A DNA stretch of 12,648 bases from Enterovirga sp. (GCA_028290385.1 JAQGJZ010000254.1:1-12648); one strand, 5' to 3'. Counted from the first letter of the stretch, positions 7,319 through 12,648 are shown. Notes: generated by a model not told the origin, from the letters alone. Program-made: numbers and translations.

Positions 7319-7960
7319 TCACGGCCCGTCGCCGGCGGGCCCGAGCAGCGCCGCCAGCGCGGCGCTGAGGCGCCCGTAGCCGGCCTCGCTCAGATGCAGG
7401 TGGTCGGCGAGGAGGCTCGGCGCCTCGCCGGGGCCCGCCGCGAGGGCCATGTCCGAATCCAAAATTCTTGCCCGGGGCACGCGGCTCAACGCCCGGGCGA
7501 GGGTCGCGTTCAGGACGCCGCGATCCGCCTCGCGAAAGCCGGGCAGCTCGCCCCGGCGCGGGATGGTCGCGACGATCGTGGCCGGCTCCCCCCAGAGTGC
7601 GGCCGCCCGCCCGACCAGCGCCGCCAGCGCGGCCGCGACCGCGTCCGGCGGGTCGCCGTCGCCCAGATTGTTCGTCCCCAGCAGCACCAGCAGCTCGCGC
7701 GGCCGCAGATGGCCGACGGACAGGTTTTCCAGCCGCCAGGCGCTCGTCTGCACGCGGTCCCCCGGCAGCCCGAAATTGAACACGCGCCTGTTCGGGAAGG
7801 CCCTGCCGTACAGCTCCGGCGGCCATCCCGCCGCGAGAGAATCGCCGAACAGGATCAGGTCGGCCTTAGGCGGGATCCCGGCCTCGATCTCGCGCAGCCG
7901 GCGCAGGGCCGATGGCTTGCCGGGCGGCGCGGGAACCAGCGCGCACGCAGCCGCGCCCAT
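7319..7960 (-). CDS. SGNH/GDSL hydrolase, PAF-acetylhydrolase-like
   Basis: A 213-residue serine esterase of the SGNH superfamily. Block I is LILFGDSLAAGWP with Ser41, block II FNFGLPGDRVQ (61-71), block III LGTNNLG with Asn97, and block V DHLHLSEAGY with Asp186 and His189, so all catalytic residues are present. The run FGLPGDRVQ...WRLENL...LRPRELLVLLGTNN closely resembles the alpha subunits of platelet-activating-factor acetylhydrolase Ib and bacterial relatives. No signal peptide or membrane helix is visible, which suggests a cytosolic enzyme. The ATG overlaps the stop of the preceding SGNH gene by one base (TGATG), so translation is probably coupled and the protein belongs to the MBOAT cassette. 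Inferred role: removing or transferring an acyl (acetyl) group. The longer reading frame upstream in this frame is a shadow of the neighbouring gene. Confidence 0.88.
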   Translation of the reverse strand: MGAAACALVPAPPGKPSALRRLREIEAGIPPKADLILFGDSLAAGWPPELYGRAFPNRRVFNFGLPGDRVQTSAWRLENLSVGHLRPRELLVLLGTNNLGDGDPPDAVAAALAALVGRAAALWGEPATIVATIPRRGELPGFREADRGVLNATLARALSRVPRARILDSDMALAAGPGEAPSLLADHLHLSEAGYGRLSAALAALLGPAGDGP

Positions 7961-8985
7961 CAGCCCGTCTCCCCGGGCCGGCGCAGGCCGACGCGCTCCA
8001 TGATCTGGCGTCCGAGCACGGGCGTGTAGTGCAGGTTGTCGAGCCACACATCCGTCGAGCCGGTCTGCGGATCGAACGGGTAGGGGGCGCCGAGATCGAC
8101 GAGGTTTTGGAAGCGTGCGCCGTGCGCCGCCGCCACGCGGGCGATGTCCCCCTGCCAGGCCGCGAAATCCGCCAGCAGCCCGAGCTCGCCCATGATCGTG
8201 CGCTGCGCCTCGCTCACGGGCGCGAGATAGATCGAGACGTCCCGGCCTTGGAAGGCCGCGAGCGCGGCTTCGAGATAGGCCAAGGTCTCCGGCCGGTAGG
8301 GCGCGGTGGTGCGCCGGCGGGTGGCGTCGTTCTGCCGTGTCAGCGCCGGGGGCAGCGGTGGCGTGATGCGAAATCCGTCCCGGGTCCAGCCGCCCGGGTC
8401 CTCGCTCCCGCTCACCCGCCGGAGGGTGCTGTCGGCCAGCGCATAGCGGCTGACGAGGCTCCCGAGGCGCGTGTTCCAGCGGCCGGCCGCGGTGAGCAGC
8501 GCCGGGCTGAGCTGCCCCGCCGGCGCATCGCGGCGCGAGAACATGTAGTAATCGAGCCCGAGCACCACCCGCTCGACCCCGCCCCGCGAAGCCACGACGC
8601 TCGCCACGACCGGCAGCTCCTCGGCCCGGAGCGCCGAGATGCCGACGTTGAACACGCGCCCGCGCAGGCTTGGCGCGACGTCGCGCGGATCGAGCCCGTG
8701 ATAGACGGTCGAGCTGCCGACCAGCGCCACCGCGTAGCGGCGCGTCAGCGCCTGCAGCACCTTGGCGCGCCGGGTCTGACGGTCGAGGAGGCGGTTGCTC
8801 CCGCCGGTCGCCTCGAGCCAGGGCGGGCTGTCGCGGAACAGCCAATACGAATCGAACCACACGACCCGTCCGACGACCAGCGCGAGCGCGAGCGCCAGCA
8901 CCCCCGCCAGCAGGGCCAGGAAGGCGGGCCAGCGCCGGACCGGATCGGCGTCAGAACTGGGCATAGATGAAATCGGCGTTGCCAT
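7960..8985 (-). CDS. Membrane-anchored SGNH-fold protein, DltD/AlgJ-like partner of the MBOAT acyltransferase
   Basis: The product has 341 residues from ATG 8985: one N-terminal membrane helix (about 20-43), then an extracytoplasmic domain. VALVGSSTVYHGLDP (87-100) corresponds to SGNH block I with GSS (Ser91-Ser92) in place of GDS, VFNVGISA (111-118) to block II, and WLDNLHYTP (314-322) to block V with Asp316 and His319. GSS is the form known from DltD, the SGNH partner of the MBOAT protein DltB. AlgJ, AlgX and PatB are similar MBOAT partners. Inferred role: accepting an acyl group handed across the membrane by the MBOAT protein and placing it on a periplasmic glycan. The gene overlaps the MBOAT gene by 35 bp with this start (AGG about 9 bases upstream) or 14 bp with ATG 8964. 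The name of the specific subfamily is uncertain. Confidence 0.78.
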   Translation of the reverse strand: MATPISSMPSSDADPVRRWPAFLALLAGVLALALALVVGRVVWFDSYWLFRDSPPWLEATGGSNRLLDRQTRRAKVLQALTRRYAVALVGSSTVYHGLDPRDVAPSLRGRVFNVGISALRAEELPVVASVVASRGGVERVVLGLDYYMFSRRDAPAGQLSPALLTAAGRWNTRLGSLVSRYALADSTLRRVSGSEDPGGWTRDGFRITPPLPPALTRQNDATRRRTTAPYRPETLAYLEAALAAFQGRDVSIYLAPVSEAQRTIMGELGLLADFAAWQGDIARVAAAHGARFQNLVDLGAPYPFDPQTGSTDVWLDNLHYTPVLGRQIMERVGLRRPGETG

Positions 8986-10330
8986 CGTCGCCGACCTGCA
9001 GGAGCACGGCGACCAGCACGAGGGCGGCGAGGGCGGCCACCCAGCGCGCCGGCGGCAGGGCGCGCGACAACGTCCAGGCCGTCGGGCCGATCGCGGCGAG
9101 CGCCGCCGCGATCGTGATGAGCTGCCAGAAGGCCCAGGATGTCTCGCCGATGCCGGCCTGTCCCAGCCCGAGCAGCCCGGCATAGACGGCACCCGCGGCC
9201 GCAAAACTCGGGGCGCGGAACAGCACCCAGGCGAGCGCCACGAACCCGAAGGTGAGCACCCAGCCGAGCGCATCGGGCATCGCGCGCCCCGCTCGCCGCC
9301 AGACGAGGTGGATGCCGAGCGCGGCCCCGTGCAGCGCCCCCCAGGCCACGAAGGTCCAGCCCGCGCCGTGCCACAGCCCGCCGAGCGCCATCGTGGCGAA
9401 CAGCGCCAAAACCTGCCGCGGCAGCCCATGCCTGTTCCCGCCGAAGGGAATGTACAGGTAATCGCGCAGGAACAGGGACAGGGTGATGTGCCAGCGCCGC
9501 CAGAAATCCTGGATCGACACGGCCCTGTAGGGCGCGTCGAAATTCTGCGGCAGCACGATGCCGAACAGCAGCGCCAGGCCGAGGGCCATGTCCGTGTAGC
9601 CCGAGAAGTCGAAGTAAAGCTGGAAGGTGTAGCCGAGCGTCGCCTGCCAGGCCTCCGCGAGGCTCGGCGCCGCGCCGGCCGCGATCTTCGCATAGATCGG
9701 ATCGACATGGCCCCCGAGCGGGTCGCCGATGAACCCCTTCTTGCACAGGCCCAGCGCCAGGAGGACGAGCCCGCGCGCGATCACCTCGGCCGAGGGGAGG
9801 GCGGGCCGGGCCGCGAGCTGCGGGAAAAGCTCCCCCGGCCGCACCAGCGGGCCCGCGATCACGCGCGGGAAGAACGCGATGTAGAGCGCATAATCGAGGA
9901 GCCCGACATGGGCGGTGCGACCTGCGCGCAGGTCGCTCAGATACATGACGTGCTGGAAGGTGAAGAACGAGATCCCGAGCGGAAACGCGAGCTCGTAGCG
10001 GTGCGCCGTTGCGCCCGGATCGAGGGCGAGCAGACCGCCGAAGAAGTCGAGATACTTGAACAGGCCAAGCAGCAGGAGGTTCGCCGCGATGGCGACGCCG
10101 ACGAGCGGTTTTCGGCCGGACCTGACAAAGGCGCCGGCAACGAGCCAGTTCAGCAGGATCGATGCCGCCAAGAGCGGCACGAAGCGGAGGTCAAAGGAGG
10201 CGTAGAAGACAAAGGAGACGAAAACCAGAAAGGCGGTCCGGGAACGGGGCGCGAAGCGGAGCACAAACGCCTGCCCGGCAAAGGCCGCCGGCAGAAAGGC
10301 GAGGAGAAAGACGAGCGAGTTGAAGAGCAT
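8951..10330 (-). CDS. MBOAT-family O-acyltransferase, AlgI-like
   Basis: A 459-residue polytopic inner-membrane protein of the membrane-bound O-acyltransferase family. AlgI-type signatures are LPLGISFFTFQHVMYLSDLRAG-like sequence at about 117-137, FFPRVIAGPLVRP (153-165), LYFDFSGYTDMALGLALLFG (238-257), DFWRRWHITLSLFLRDYLYIPFGG (from 275) with His281, and LGGLWHGAGWTFVAWG (from 317) with His321, the invariant catalytic histidine of the family. Such proteins move an acyl group, usually acetyl, across the membrane for O-acylation of alginate, peptidoglycan or other exported glycans. ATG 10330 begins a typical MLFNSLVFLL start; the Shine-Dalgarno is weak. It overlaps the downstream SGNH gene. 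No glycan synthesis genes are in the window, so the acceptor is unknown and the symbol algI is not justified. Confidence 0.92.
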   Translation of the reverse strand: MLFNSLVFLLAFLPAAFAGQAFVLRFAPRSRTAFLVFVSFVFYASFDLRFVPLLAASILLNWLVAGAFVRSGRKPLVGVAIAANLLLLGLFKYLDFFGGLLALDPGATAHRYELAFPLGISFFTFQHVMYLSDLRAGRTAHVGLLDYALYIAFFPRVIAGPLVRPGELFPQLAARPALPSAEVIARGLVLLALGLCKKGFIGDPLGGHVDPIYAKIAAGAAPSLAEAWQATLGYTFQLYFDFSGYTDMALGLALLFGIVLPQNFDAPYRAVSIQDFWRRWHITLSLFLRDYLYIPFGGNRHGLPRQVLALFATMALGGLWHGAGWTFVAWGALHGAALGIHLVWRRAGRAMPDALGWVLTFGFVALAWVLFRAPSFAAAGAVYAGLLGLGQAGIGETSWAFWQLITIAAALAAIGPTAWTLSRALPPARWVAALAALVLVAVLLQVGDDGNADFIYAQF

Positions 10331-10357
10331 GAGCCCGTGCCGCCAGACCTGGTTGTT

Positions 10358-10576
10358 CTAGGCTGCCGGCCCGCGCCGACGCCGCCGGGAGAGGCGGCCA
10401 TGCGGGTCGGGCTGCTCGGGCGGGCGGGCCCAGCCATGGCTCGGCCCCCGATGCGCGGCCGTCTCGGGCGTTGTTTCCGCACGCAGCCAGCCGAACCGGC
10501 GCGCCCAAACGCCCATCGCGTCGTCCCTCAGGCCTGAGCGGGCATCCGCGTCGCGGTCGCTGAGCCACCTCTCCAT
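10358..10576 (-). CDS. Possible small protein of unknown function upstream of the MBOAT gene
   Basis: I do not recognise this 72-residue frame. The first half (MERWLSDRDADARSGL, then AMGVWARRFGWLRAE) looks protein-like, with Trp and acidic/basic alternation, and third codon positions are mostly G or C. The second half is Pro/Arg-rich and less convincing. It stops 27 bases before the MBOAT start on the same strand, so it could be the first gene of that operon. A weak G-rich stretch precedes ATG 10576. The same frame is open up to ATG 10675, but the added part has no coding look. A TTGACG at 10709-10704 (minus strand) could be a -35 box with a poor -10. It may be only a chance open frame in G+C-rich DNA. 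Confidence 0.35.
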   Translation of the reverse strand: MERWLSDRDADARSGLRDDAMGVWARRFGWLRAETTPETAAHRGPSHGWARPPEQPDPHGRLSRRRRRGPAA

Positions 10577-10752
10577 AAGCCCGCCCACGCCCGCGACGAT
10601 TGCGAACGGACACGGCTGCCCCCGTGCGATCGAGCGGCGGATCGGGGTGGGCGGCGAATTGCGGGCAGGACGCATGTGAAGAGCACCATTCCCAGGTCGT
10701 CACCGTCAACACCGCACCCGTCCGTGGGTGCCATCGAGCCGCGGCGGTCGGG

Positions 10753-10773
10753 CCTTTCCCGCAAGGGGAGAGG
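10753..10773. repeat. Inverted repeat (8-bp stem) of the common intergenic CTCTCCCC/GGGGAGAG type
   Basis: CCTTTCCC and GGGAGAGG pair over eight positions (one G-U) around a GCAAG loop. Hairpins of the form CTCTCCCCGCAAGGGGAGAG recur between genes in many Rhizobiales genomes, and I read this as one worn copy. There is no T-run, so it is not a standard terminator. Confidence 0.5.
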
Positions 10774-10850
10774 TGCGCTTGCGCCCGCTCTCTGGGGCGT
10801 GTTCGCGCCGATTATCCTTCGCGCATACGGTCGGTTTCGAACCGCTCGCC

Positions 10851-10875
10851 TCGCTAACCAAAGTTAGGGAAGCGA
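10851..10875. repeat. Imperfect inverted repeat around CTAACCAAAGTTAG
   Basis: CTAAC (10854-10858) and GTTAG (10863-10867) pair around CAAA. An outer TCGCT/AGCGA pair encloses them, with an unpaired GGGA-type bulge. It lies about 100 bases before the DUF6894 start and could be a regulator site or a small RNA hairpin. The spacing TAA-N7-TAG only weakly resembles a CtrA box. Confidence 0.35.
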
Positions 10876-10943
10876 CCGCCGCGATCTGCGCATAGTGACC
10901 GCACCGCCGGTCGCACCTTGGGCTCCGGTGGCTGAGAGTTGTC

Positions 10944-10966
10944 GTGCTCCCGCCTTATCGGAGCAC
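10944..10966 (+). promoter_or_regulatory. Hairpin enclosing the ribosome binding site of the DUF6894 gene
   Basis: GTGCTCC (10944-10950) and GGAGCAC (10960-10966) form a perfect 7-bp stem with a 9-base loop. The right arm contains GGAG (10960-10963), the only Shine-Dalgarno for ATG 10971. In mRNA this pairing would hide the ribosome site, as in RNA thermometers and other translational switches. The structure is seen; the regulation is inferred. Confidence 0.5.
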
Positions 10967-10970
10967 CAGC

Positions 10971-11204
10971 ATGCCTCGCTATTTCTTCAATGTTCGGGAT
11001 GGCACCGAATACCTGGACCGAGTCGGGACCGAACTGGCCGGCCCCGATGCGGCGCGCGCCGAAGCCGTGCGAACCGCGGGCGCGATCCTGAAGGACCTCG
11101 GCAGCGAGTTCTGGAACAGCGGCGAGTGGATCATGAGGGTCACGGACGAGAGCGGGGCGGCCGTCTGCACCCTCAGGTTCTCGGCCGGCAACGACGCCCC
11201 TTAG
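10971..11204 (+). CDS. DUF6894-family small protein
   Basis: A 77-residue soluble protein of unknown function that matches the DUF6894 pattern common in Methylobacterium, Microvirga and Bradyrhizobium-like genomes. It shows the MPRYFFNVRDGTEY start, an acidic/Gly turn (RVGTELAGPDAARAEAVR), and a C-terminal VTDESGAAVCTLRFSA strand pair. The expected fold is a small alpha/beta domain. ATG 10971 was chosen over GTG 10944, which would add MLPPYRSTS, because GGAG lies 7 bases upstream and family members begin with MPRYFF or MPRYYF. The ribosome site sits in a 7-bp hairpin. These proteins often occur in many paralogues per genome. The gene stands alone and converges on the binding-protein gene. Confidence 0.8.
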   Translation: MPRYFFNVRDGTEYLDRVGTELAGPDAARAEAVRTAGAILKDLGSEFWNSGEWIMRVTDESGAAVCTLRFSAGNDAP

Positions 11205-11224
11205 GGCTTCGACTCGTGTCTCGA

Positions 11225-11260
11225 GAATGTCCGGTTCCGGTCGGTAGAACTCGGACATTC
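11225..11260. repeat. Strong 13-bp bulged hairpin between convergent genes
   Basis: GAATGTCCG (11225-11233) is the exact reverse complement of CGGACATTC (11252-11260). Inside, GTTC (11234-11237) pairs with GAAC (11247-11250), leaving one bulged T and a 9-base loop. It lies between the ends of the DUF6894 and binding-protein genes. No T-run follows on either strand, so it may be a repeat element or transcript-end structure and not a classical terminator. Confidence 0.65.
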
Positions 11261-11298
11261 GAACCGTTGCTAAGTGCCAGAAGCCGATATGAGCCGCT

Positions 11299-12258
11299 TC
11301 ATTCAATCACCTCGTCTGCGCGGCCGAGCAGCATCGGCGACAGTGTCAGCCCCAGCGCATTTGCGGTCTTGAGGTTGATGACGAGCTGAAACTTGGTCGC
11401 GAGCTCAACCGGCAGGTCCGCCGGCTTGCGGCCCTGCAGGATCTTGTCGACGAACGTCGCGGCCTGCCGGTACACGGCGGCTGGGTCGGCGGAATAGGCC
11501 ATCAGGGCTCCGGCCTGGGCCGCTTCGAGTCTCGGCACGAACAGCGGCAGGCGATGGCGGAGCGCGAGCTCGGCAGCCCGGTCGCTCGGCAGGCTCGGCT
11601 GCATCATCATCGCTTCAACGCCGCTTCCTGCAACCTCGGCGAACACCGCCGGAAACGGATCGGCGCCCTGGCTTAGTGCGATCTTGAGTTCGAGATTCGA
11701 GGTTCGCGCCGCGGCCTCCAGCTGTGCGAGAAATGGCTTGTGAAACGGATCGGCGGCATTGCCGACGACGCCGACGCGGCGCACGGAAGGAAGCACCTCC
11801 CGGATCAGGTCGAGGTTCTTGGCCGCTATCTCCGCCGTGGCGGTGGTCATGCCCGTGATGTTGCCGCCCGGACGGGCAAAGCTCTGGACAAATCCCAGTT
11901 CGATCGGTTCCTGGGCGGGACACATCACGATCGGGATGTGCGTGGTCGCATTCTTTGCGACCACGACGACGGGCGTCTGGAAGGCGACGATGACGTCAAC
12001 CGGAAGCGCGGCGAGCTCCCGGGCCAGCGCGTTGAGTTGCGCCGCCGAGCCGTTGGCGTTCCGGCGCTCGAGCACGATGTTGCGGCCGTCCTCGTAGCCA
12101 AGGTCACGCAGGCCCGCAATCACCTCGCGCAGGAACAGGCCGGGGTCCGGATTGCCGAGCATCAGGAGCCCGACCCGCGGAATGCGGCCGGGCTGCGCCG
12201 CGGCGGCAAGCGGAAAGGCCGCAGCGCTCAACAGCGTCAGAACATCCCGCCTCTTCAT
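11299..12258 (-). CDS. ABC transporter substrate-binding protein, ABC_sub_bind family (PF04392)
   Basis: A 319-residue periplasmic binding protein. The signal peptide MKRRDVLTLLSAAAFPLAAAAQ has a twin-arginine-like KRRDVLTL start and probably ends near residue 21. The mature protein has the family's RVGLLMLG opening strand, LRDLGYEDGRNIVLERR (51-66), DVIVAFQTPVVVVAKNAT, the IPIVM strand, GLVQSFARPGGNITGMT-type sequence, and a closing FQLVINLKTANALGLTLSPMLLGRADEVIE. PF04392 proteins are very numerous as single genes in Bradyrhizobium and relatives; ligands are mostly unknown, with aromatic or amino acid-like compounds proposed. ATG 12258 has GGAGG 4 bases upstream (12267-12263, minus strand). 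No permease or ATPase gene adjoins, so it is an orphan within this window. G+C appears lower than in the ilvA or MBOAT regions. Confidence 0.9.
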   Translation of the reverse strand: MKRRDVLTLLSAAAFPLAAAAQPGRIPRVGLLMLGNPDPGLFLREVIAGLRDLGYEDGRNIVLERRNANGSAAQLNALARELAALPVDVIVAFQTPVVVVAKNATTHIPIVMCPAQEPIELGFVQSFARPGGNITGMTTATAEIAAKNLDLIREVLPSVRRVGVVGNAADPFHKPFLAQLEAAARTSNLELKIALSQGADPFPAVFAEVAGSGVEAMMMQPSLPSDRAAELALRHRLPLFVPRLEAAQAGALMAYSADPAAVYRQAATFVDKILQGRKPADLPVELATKFQLVINLKTANALGLTLSPMLLGRADEVIE

Positions 12259-12354
12259 GCGTCCTCCACCTTGCGAATCGCCGCGTCGCGCGCGGGACGA
12301 GCGCTAAGATTGGTCTCTCCCGCTCGGGCCCGTAAGAAAATTCCGCCGCTTCAT

Positions 12355-12369
12355 GTCCCCCTGGGGGAC
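12355..12369. repeat. Perfect dyad GTCCCCC-T-GGGGGAC
   Basis: Seven bases on each side of a central T are exactly complementary. It lies about 100 bases upstream of the binding-protein gene. A second dyad, TCCAG-A-CTGGA (12391-12401), and a CCATGG (12419-12424) follow; each sits next to an ATGTCC. The series could be an operator cluster or the end of a mobile element. Confidence 0.45.
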
Positions 12370-12648
12370 GTTATCGTACGGGCTGTCATGTCCAGACTGG
12401 AAGAGGCTTCGATGTCCGCCATGGGTCGGTGGTTTTAAGAAGATAGGTTTGAGCTTCGGGCCCGGGTTCTATGGCAGTGACGTGGTTCCACAAAAGCCGC
12501 TTGAAGGACGGCATTTTCTGTCCTGCCCACCCGGTTCAGTTTCTGTCTGTGTAGTGTGCGGTCTTCTACGCTTTTACCTTCTCTCCCGTACCAAATCCCT
12601 GCGTCGGCAGGCTTTGGACTTTCGGATCAATCGATCGAAACCCGGAAG
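12370..12648. other. Right-end region of lower G+C with no recognised gene
   Basis: From about 12425 the G+C content falls: 34 of 60 bases at 12481-12540 and 29 of 60 at 12541-12600, against about 80% in parts of the esterase gene. Stop codons break most frames. One plus-strand frame stays open from ATG 12353 to the edge, but its Cys/Arg-rich translation looks non-coding. A 27-codon frame (ATG 12471 to TAG 12554) is too short to support. A small hairpin AGGAC/GTCCT (12505-12524) and a CCGGGTT/AACCCGG pair (12462-12468, 12639-12645) are seen. It may be a foreign fragment or the non-coding end of a mobile element continuing beyond the window. Confidence 0.4.

Larger units (their letters stand above)
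10577..10943. other. Intergenic region without a recognised gene
   Basis: This 367-base stretch separates the MBOAT cassette (minus strand) from the DUF6894 gene (plus strand). The open frames in it are short, Arg/Pro-rich and have no family features. It must hold the promoters for the diverging genes, but I can point only to weak candidates. It contains the two inverted repeats listed separately at 10753-10773 and 10851-10875. Confidence 0.6.

Noticed and set aside
7961..8860. N-terminal extension of the PAF-AH-like hydrolase frame (300 extra codons)
   Set aside because: The extension is an out-of-frame reading of the SGNH membrane protein; SGNH block I and the coupled ATG mark the true start at 7960.
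8881..8898. Hexanucleotide GCGAGC-type repeat in the membrane helix of the SGNH protein
   Set aside because: Encodes alternating Leu-Ala in a membrane segment; expected codon-level redundancy, not evidence of phase variation.
8986..9708. N-terminal extension of the GSS-type SGNH frame into the MBOAT gene
   Set aside because: Ser/Arg/Cys-rich out-of-frame reading of the MBOAT coding sequence; the membrane anchor begins just after ATG 8985.
8795..10537. 580-codon open frame on the plus strand opposite the MBOAT and SGNH genes
   Set aside because: Its translation is Arg/Glu/Pro-rich without family features, a typical antisense shadow in G+C-rich DNA; the minus-strand genes have clear catalytic motifs.
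10832..10844. tRNA T-arm-like CGGTTTCGAACCG
   Set aside because: The stem cannot extend to 5 bp in tRNA register, and no anticodon arm or acceptor stem could be fitted around it on either strand.
10854..11306. 150-codon minus-strand frame beginning MNEAAHIGFWHLA
   Set aside because: Runs through the 11225-11260 hairpin and antisense to the DUF6894 gene; similar spurious proteins are often predicted from rhizobial intergenic repeats.
12353..12648. Plus-strand frame open from ATG 12353 to the window edge
   Set aside because: Begins inside the palindrome cluster, has no ribosome site, and reads as a Cys/Arg/Leu mix without features; it may simply lack stops by chance.

Overview
The window is G+C-rich (49 of 60 bases G or C in 5281-5340) and densely packed. 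The gene set fits a chromosomal segment of a Hyphomicrobiales (Rhizobiales) alphaproteobacterium: Tad/Cpa pilus genes, an IalB-family secreted protein, a DUF6894 small protein and an orphan ABC_sub_bind (PF04392) periplasmic protein. Methylobacteriaceae/Microvirga-like or Bradyrhizobium-like relatives are the best guess; this is inference from gene content, with no rRNA or marker gene to confirm it.

Layout. (1) 1-2728, plus strand: 3' end of a Tad pilus operon, cpaF (cut by the window edge), tadB and tadC. (2) 2730-5152, minus strand: ilvA (threonine dehydratase with two C-terminal regulatory domains), overlapping by 4 bp a downstream EamA/DMT exporter gene. The tadC and exporter stop codons face each other one base apart. 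(3) 5218-6642, plus strand: an HSL-type alpha/beta hydrolase, with a perfect Shine-Dalgarno placed before an ATC codon, then a YaiI/YqxD (UPF0178) gene. (4) 6773-7312: a secreted IalB-family protein with its own plausible promoter. (5) 10330 down to 7319, minus strand: a tightly coupled three-gene cassette of MBOAT O-acyltransferase, membrane-anchored SGNH protein with a GSS (DltD-like) nucleophile motif, and a PAF-acetylhydrolase-like SGNH hydrolase. A short possible gene sits just ahead of it. (6) 10577-12648: sparser, accessory-looking DNA with a DUF6894 gene whose ribosome binding site lies in a hairpin, a strong 13-bp hairpin, a PF04392 binding-protein gene, and a right end of lower G+C with no recognisable gene.

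How the genes work together. CpaF powers, and TadB/TadC form, the inner-membrane platform of a Flp-type pilus. IlvA commits threonine to isoleucine, and its coupled exporter may handle a related metabolite. The MBOAT/SGNH cassette looks like a self-contained O-acylation and de-acylation module for an unknown cell-surface glycan. It is the most system-like part of the window, although all its protein families are known. I found no CRISPR array, tRNA, rRNA, complete insertion sequence or phage gene.
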